A DNA stretch of 64,000 nt from Chloroflexota bacterium (GTDB lineage: Bacteria > Chloroflexota > Anaerolineae > UBA4142 > SHND01). The stretch's first letter is position 1. Each line of letters begins with the position of its first letter. Below the pieces are notes generated by a model. That model saw only the letters and a program-made list of their open reading frames with translations. It did not search any database and was not told the origin of the DNA. The DNA is taken from the NCBI GenBank assembly GCA_029778615.1, contig JAKOPZ010000117.1:1-64000 (forward strand). Reading direction: 5' to 3'. Shown in pieces: positions 61,603 to 64,000 of the stretch. The position numbers were made by a program, and so were the translations under genes.

Positions 61603-62595
61603 ATGAGCAGCAAGCACGCGTCGCCGCGCGGGCTGGTGATTGCGGCGTTCGCCGCAATTTATTTGATTTGGGGCTCCACGTATCTCGGCATCGGACTCGC
61701 CGTTCAGTCCATGCCTCCGCATATCATGGCAGCAATTCGTTTCACCATTTCGGGCATTGCGCTGTACGGGGTCATGCGTTTACGCGGCAATGCCGCGCCC
61801 AAACTCGTGCATTGGCGCTCTGCTGCCATCATTGGCATTTTCCTTTTGGGGCTGGGGAACGGCAGTGTTTCGTGGGCAGAGACGATGGTGCCGACCGGAC
61901 TTGCCGCGCTGCTCGTCGCGATTGTGCCACTATGGATGGTGTTGTTGGAATGGCTGCGCCCGCACGGCATCAAACCGCGCGCAAGTGTTTTTGTCGGCAT
62001 CGCGCTCGGCTTGCTCGGAATGTTATTGCTAATCGGTCCTTCCGCGCTCGGGCTCGACCGCCCATTGAACCCGCTTGGCATCGCGATTTTGATTTCAGCA
62101 ACGTTGTGCTGGGCAATCGGGTCCATTTATTCGCGGCACACGCCGCTGCCCGAATCGCCCCTGCTGCTGACGGGAATGGAAATGTTGATGGGCGGCGCGT
62201 TTTTGTTTGGTATGTCGTTTGTGTTGGGCGAATGGCAAGGTTTTGAATTCGCGCATGTCACAACCGTCTCGTGGCTCGCGCTCGCCTATTTGATTTTGAT
62301 TGGCGCGTTTCTGGGTTTTTCCGCGTATGTGTTTTTGCTACAGGTCAGCACGCCTGCCAAAGTTTCCACTTATGCGTACGTGAATCCGGTTGTTGCCGTT
62401 GTCCTTGGCTGGGCGGTGAACGGCGAATCCATCACCCCGATTACGTTAATCGCTTCGGCAATTATTATTGCGGGCGTCGCCATCATCACCTATTTCAACA
62501 CGCGCCCCCAACGGGAACGCCAAGCATTTACACCGCCCCAAACGGAACAGCCGCCGCACCTGATGTTGGATGAATCGAAAGCGGCGCGGCATTAA
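61603..62595 (+). CDS. EamA-family exporter (YedA/RhaT type)
   Basis: 330 residues with ten membrane helices (FAAIYLIWGSTYLGIGLAVQ is the typical first helix; FLLQVSTPAKVSTYAYVNPV near 250). The C-terminal tail after helix ten is short and polar. It probably exports amino acids or related metabolites; the Lrp-type regulator gene directly upstream supports that. Confidence 0.93.
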   Translation: MSSKHASPRGLVIAAFAAIYLIWGSTYLGIGLAVQSMPPHIMAAIRFTISGIALYGVMRLRGNAAPKLVHWRSAAIIGIFLLGLGNGSVSWAETMVPTGLAALLVAIVPLWMVLLEWLRPHGIKPRASVFVGIALGLLGMLLLIGPSALGLDRPLNPLGIAILISATLCWAIGSIYSRHTPLPESPLLLTGMEMLMGGAFLFGMSFVLGEWQGFEFAHVTTVSWLALAYLILIGAFLGFSAYVFLLQVSTPAKVSTYAYVNPVVAVVLGWAVNGESITPITLIASAIIIAGVAIITYFNTRPQRERQAFTPPQTEQPPHLMLDESKAARH

Positions 62596-62810
62596 ATGAT
62601 AAAATCTTGACGCGAACTCTGCCATTCGAGATTTTTTCTATTCGTTGTATCGTCCCCCCGTTTTGCACGTATAGACTCGAGACGGTAAGATTCTCGCAAA
62701 CCGGGTTTGAGGTGAGTCCATTGAGAAACATTCCTTCACGCAGACCGCCCGACGATTCGGGCAGAGGCAGTGCCCTCGACAAATTTTTGCCGCCAAAGGA
62801 GCGATTTCCT

Positions 62811-63914
62811 ATGCGTTTGCCGCGTTCTCTCTTTACGCTTTTGATTGTGTTGGTGATTCTGGCGATTATGGGTTTTGTAGCGACGCGCTTTTTCTACTTT
62901 CTCGCGCGCGTCGAACAAAATCAGGTCGGCGTCCAATTTCGCAACGGACAAATTGTGAACGTCGTGGGTCCGGGCTTGTACACTGACGCGGGGTTGTATG
63001 TGGATTTGAAAACGGTGAACCAGAGCGCCATCCAGTTCTCGGTACAAGATGACGAAATTATCACCAGCGACAAGCAGCGCGTGGGTGTCATCGTCAACGG
63101 CGATATTTTTCGTCCCACCATCGCGCAGGCGGACTTGATTCGCAACAACTGGGCGTCGTATTCCGAAATCTATCTTTCGGATGCGGCTGCCAAAGCGCGC
63201 GTCGAAGCGTTGGCGCGGCAGGCGATGAAAGTGTGCGTGGGACAACGCACGTTTGAAAACAATGTCATCGGTTCCGCGCGCGATGAACTGCGGAATTGCA
63301 TTGACGACGAACTTTCGCGGCTATCGCAAAATTACGCGCTGCAAATCAACAACGTCACCGTGCCGAACATTATCTTGAGCGCCGAAGTGCAAGCTCTGCT
63401 CGACCAAATTACCAAGAGTCGTTTGGAAACGGAAAAGGCGGACCAGGACAAACTGCGCGCCGAAGCGCAAGCGCTCGCGGAACAGGCAAAGCAGCGCGGT
63501 GAAGTCGCGGTCGCGCAAGCGCGCATTCAAGAAGAAGCGAAACAGCAAACCGTTTTGGCGCAGTTGGAAAAGGACAAGCTCGCCGCGCAGCAAGCCGTGA
63601 TTGAAACACAAAAAGCGAATGACTTGCTCGCCGCACAAAAAGATTTGGAAATCAACAAAGCCAAAGCCACCGCCGCCGCCGAAAAAGCCAAAGCGGACCT
63701 CGCGCAAAGTTTGGCGCTCGCGCAGATGTACGCGCAATTCCCGTCCTATCTGCAATTGCAAATCGCGACGGCGAATGCAAGCGCGCTCAAAGCGACAGAC
63801 AAAATTATTTTCACGCCCGAAGGCACAACGCCGACGATTGTGTTACCGGGTCCGGGCGTCGTTCCGACAGTAAACACCAATCCGCCCGCATCCAATACGA
63901 ACACCTCGCCGTAA
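62811..63914 (+). CDS. SPFH/prohibitin-family membrane protein
   Basis: 367 residues from the ATG at 62811, AAAGGAG upstream; a longer frame from 62607 has no conserved sequence. One N-terminal membrane helix (FTLLIVLVILAIMGFVATRF), an SPFH domain (VEQNQVGVQFRNGQIVNVVG to about 200), then an Ala/Glu/Lys/Gln-rich coiled coil (about 200-310). Pro/Thr/Asn-rich tail. It likely forms ring-like scaffolds at the membrane and may associate with an AAA protease such as FtsH. No NfeD gene is adjacent. Confidence 0.9.
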   Translation: MRLPRSLFTLLIVLVILAIMGFVATRFFYFLARVEQNQVGVQFRNGQIVNVVGPGLYTDAGLYVDLKTVNQSAIQFSVQDDEIITSDKQRVGVIVNGDIFRPTIAQADLIRNNWASYSEIYLSDAAAKARVEALARQAMKVCVGQRTFENNVIGSARDELRNCIDDELSRLSQNYALQINNVTVPNIILSAEVQALLDQITKSRLETEKADQDKLRAEAQALAEQAKQRGEVAVAQARIQEEAKQQTVLAQLEKDKLAAQQAVIETQKANDLLAAQKDLEINKAKATAAAEKAKADLAQSLALAQMYAQFPSYLQLQIATANASALKATDKIIFTPEGTTPTIVLPGPGVVPTVNTNPPASNTNTSP

Positions 63915-63915
63915 G

Positions 63916-63956
63916 ACAAGACCTCGCAGGTTTTGGAAACCTGCGAGGTCTTGTCT
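63916..63956 (+). terminator. 19-bp perfect hairpin after the SPFH gene
   Basis: GACAAGACCTCGCAGGTTT and its exact reverse complement with a 3-base loop (TGG), directly after the SPFH TAA. Only a short T-rich stretch (TCTTTG) follows, so it may be a terminator or a member of a dispersed palindromic family with ACCTCGCAGGT arms. Confidence 0.75.
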
Positions 63957-64000
63957 TTGCCGCGCGTGCGCCAACAAATCCTATGCGAACTGCTTGTCCG

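Overview
The window (about 55-58% G+C by eye) reads as chromosomal DNA of a free-living bacterium, most likely a member of the Chloroflexota (Anaerolineae-like). This is an inference from gene families: a SARP/NB-ARC/TPR regulator, Thr-Pro-rich linkers on secreted proteins, an isopentenyl phosphate kinase, a DUF5656-like membrane protein, several GT-C glycosyltransferase-like proteins and a CoxE/MoxR pair. No rRNA or tRNA gene, CRISPR array or transposase gene was found. TGA is an ordinary stop codon in many genes here.

Layout. 1-5.9 kb, minus strand: a methyltransferase fragment, rsmD, valS behind a valine-specific T-box leader, an HD-GYP protein and a small exported protein. 6.4-11 kb: a CoxE-like VWA protein divergent from a c-type cytochrome lipoprotein, then a MoxR ATPase / ECF sigma / RskA-like anti-sigma operon. 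11.3-19 kb: a GT39-like protein, an ABC exporter, an exported LRR protein and an exported TolB-like propeller. 19.3-22.1 kb: two tiny paralogous XRE regulators and a divergent 607-residue HExxH protein, linked by a shared 12-bp-period operator-like motif. 22.2-26 kb: a membrane gene interrupted by an in-frame TGA, downstream of a large SARP-NB-ARC-TPR regulator. 26-30 kb: a membrane protein with in-frame tandem repeats, a PiT phosphate transporter with its DUF47 partner, and a GNAT. 30-34.8 kb: a C25 (gingipain-type) peptidase downstream of a striking small gene that joins a PqqD/RRE domain, a Tat signal and a six-cysteine tail with cyclotide-like spacing. 34.8-35.8 kb: about 1 kb without a gene, filled with three different palindromic elements. 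35.8-48.9 kb: rsmI, a sugar nucleotidyltransferase, an aminotransferase, a BrnT/CopG toxin-antitoxin pair, a sugar isomerase and a Gfo/Idh/MocA oxidoreductase, a CBS protein, a hydantoinase/carbamoylase/ornithine-cyclodeaminase cluster, transporters, a prepilin peptidase and a zinc-finger membrane protein. 48.9-64 kb: recN, a second GT39-like protein, an exported glycoside hydrolase, gyrA, upp, dCMP deaminase, isopentenyl phosphate kinase, an AT-hook DNA methyltransferase, an Lrp regulator, an EamA exporter and an SPFH protein.

The most unusual property of the window is its repeat load. Short tandem arrays with an exact period of 7 bp (one of 8 bp) occur at ten or more places. Many have two inverted halves able to fold into a hairpin, and five of them overlap the stop codon of the preceding gene (rsmD, valS, the sugar nucleotidyltransferase gene, gyrA, upp). 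One sits inside the valS T-box leader and two are translated in frame inside the NB-ARC regulator. Alongside them are at least five families of MITE-like or palindromic elements: 112-114 bp with GTCATTTCGA ends, three copies; 96 bp with GCATCATTAA ends, two copies; 132 bp with 17-bp perfect terminal inverted repeats; GGGCGAAGCATT palindromes, two copies; and a 19-bp perfect stem at the right edge.

Best candidates for undescribed biology: (1) the PqqD-Tat-cystine-knot-like peptide next to the C25 peptidase; (2) the double-XRE / gluzincin module with its three operators; (3) the stop-codon-associated heptamer arrays. Functions come from motifs read by eye and from knowledge of the families; no database search was run.
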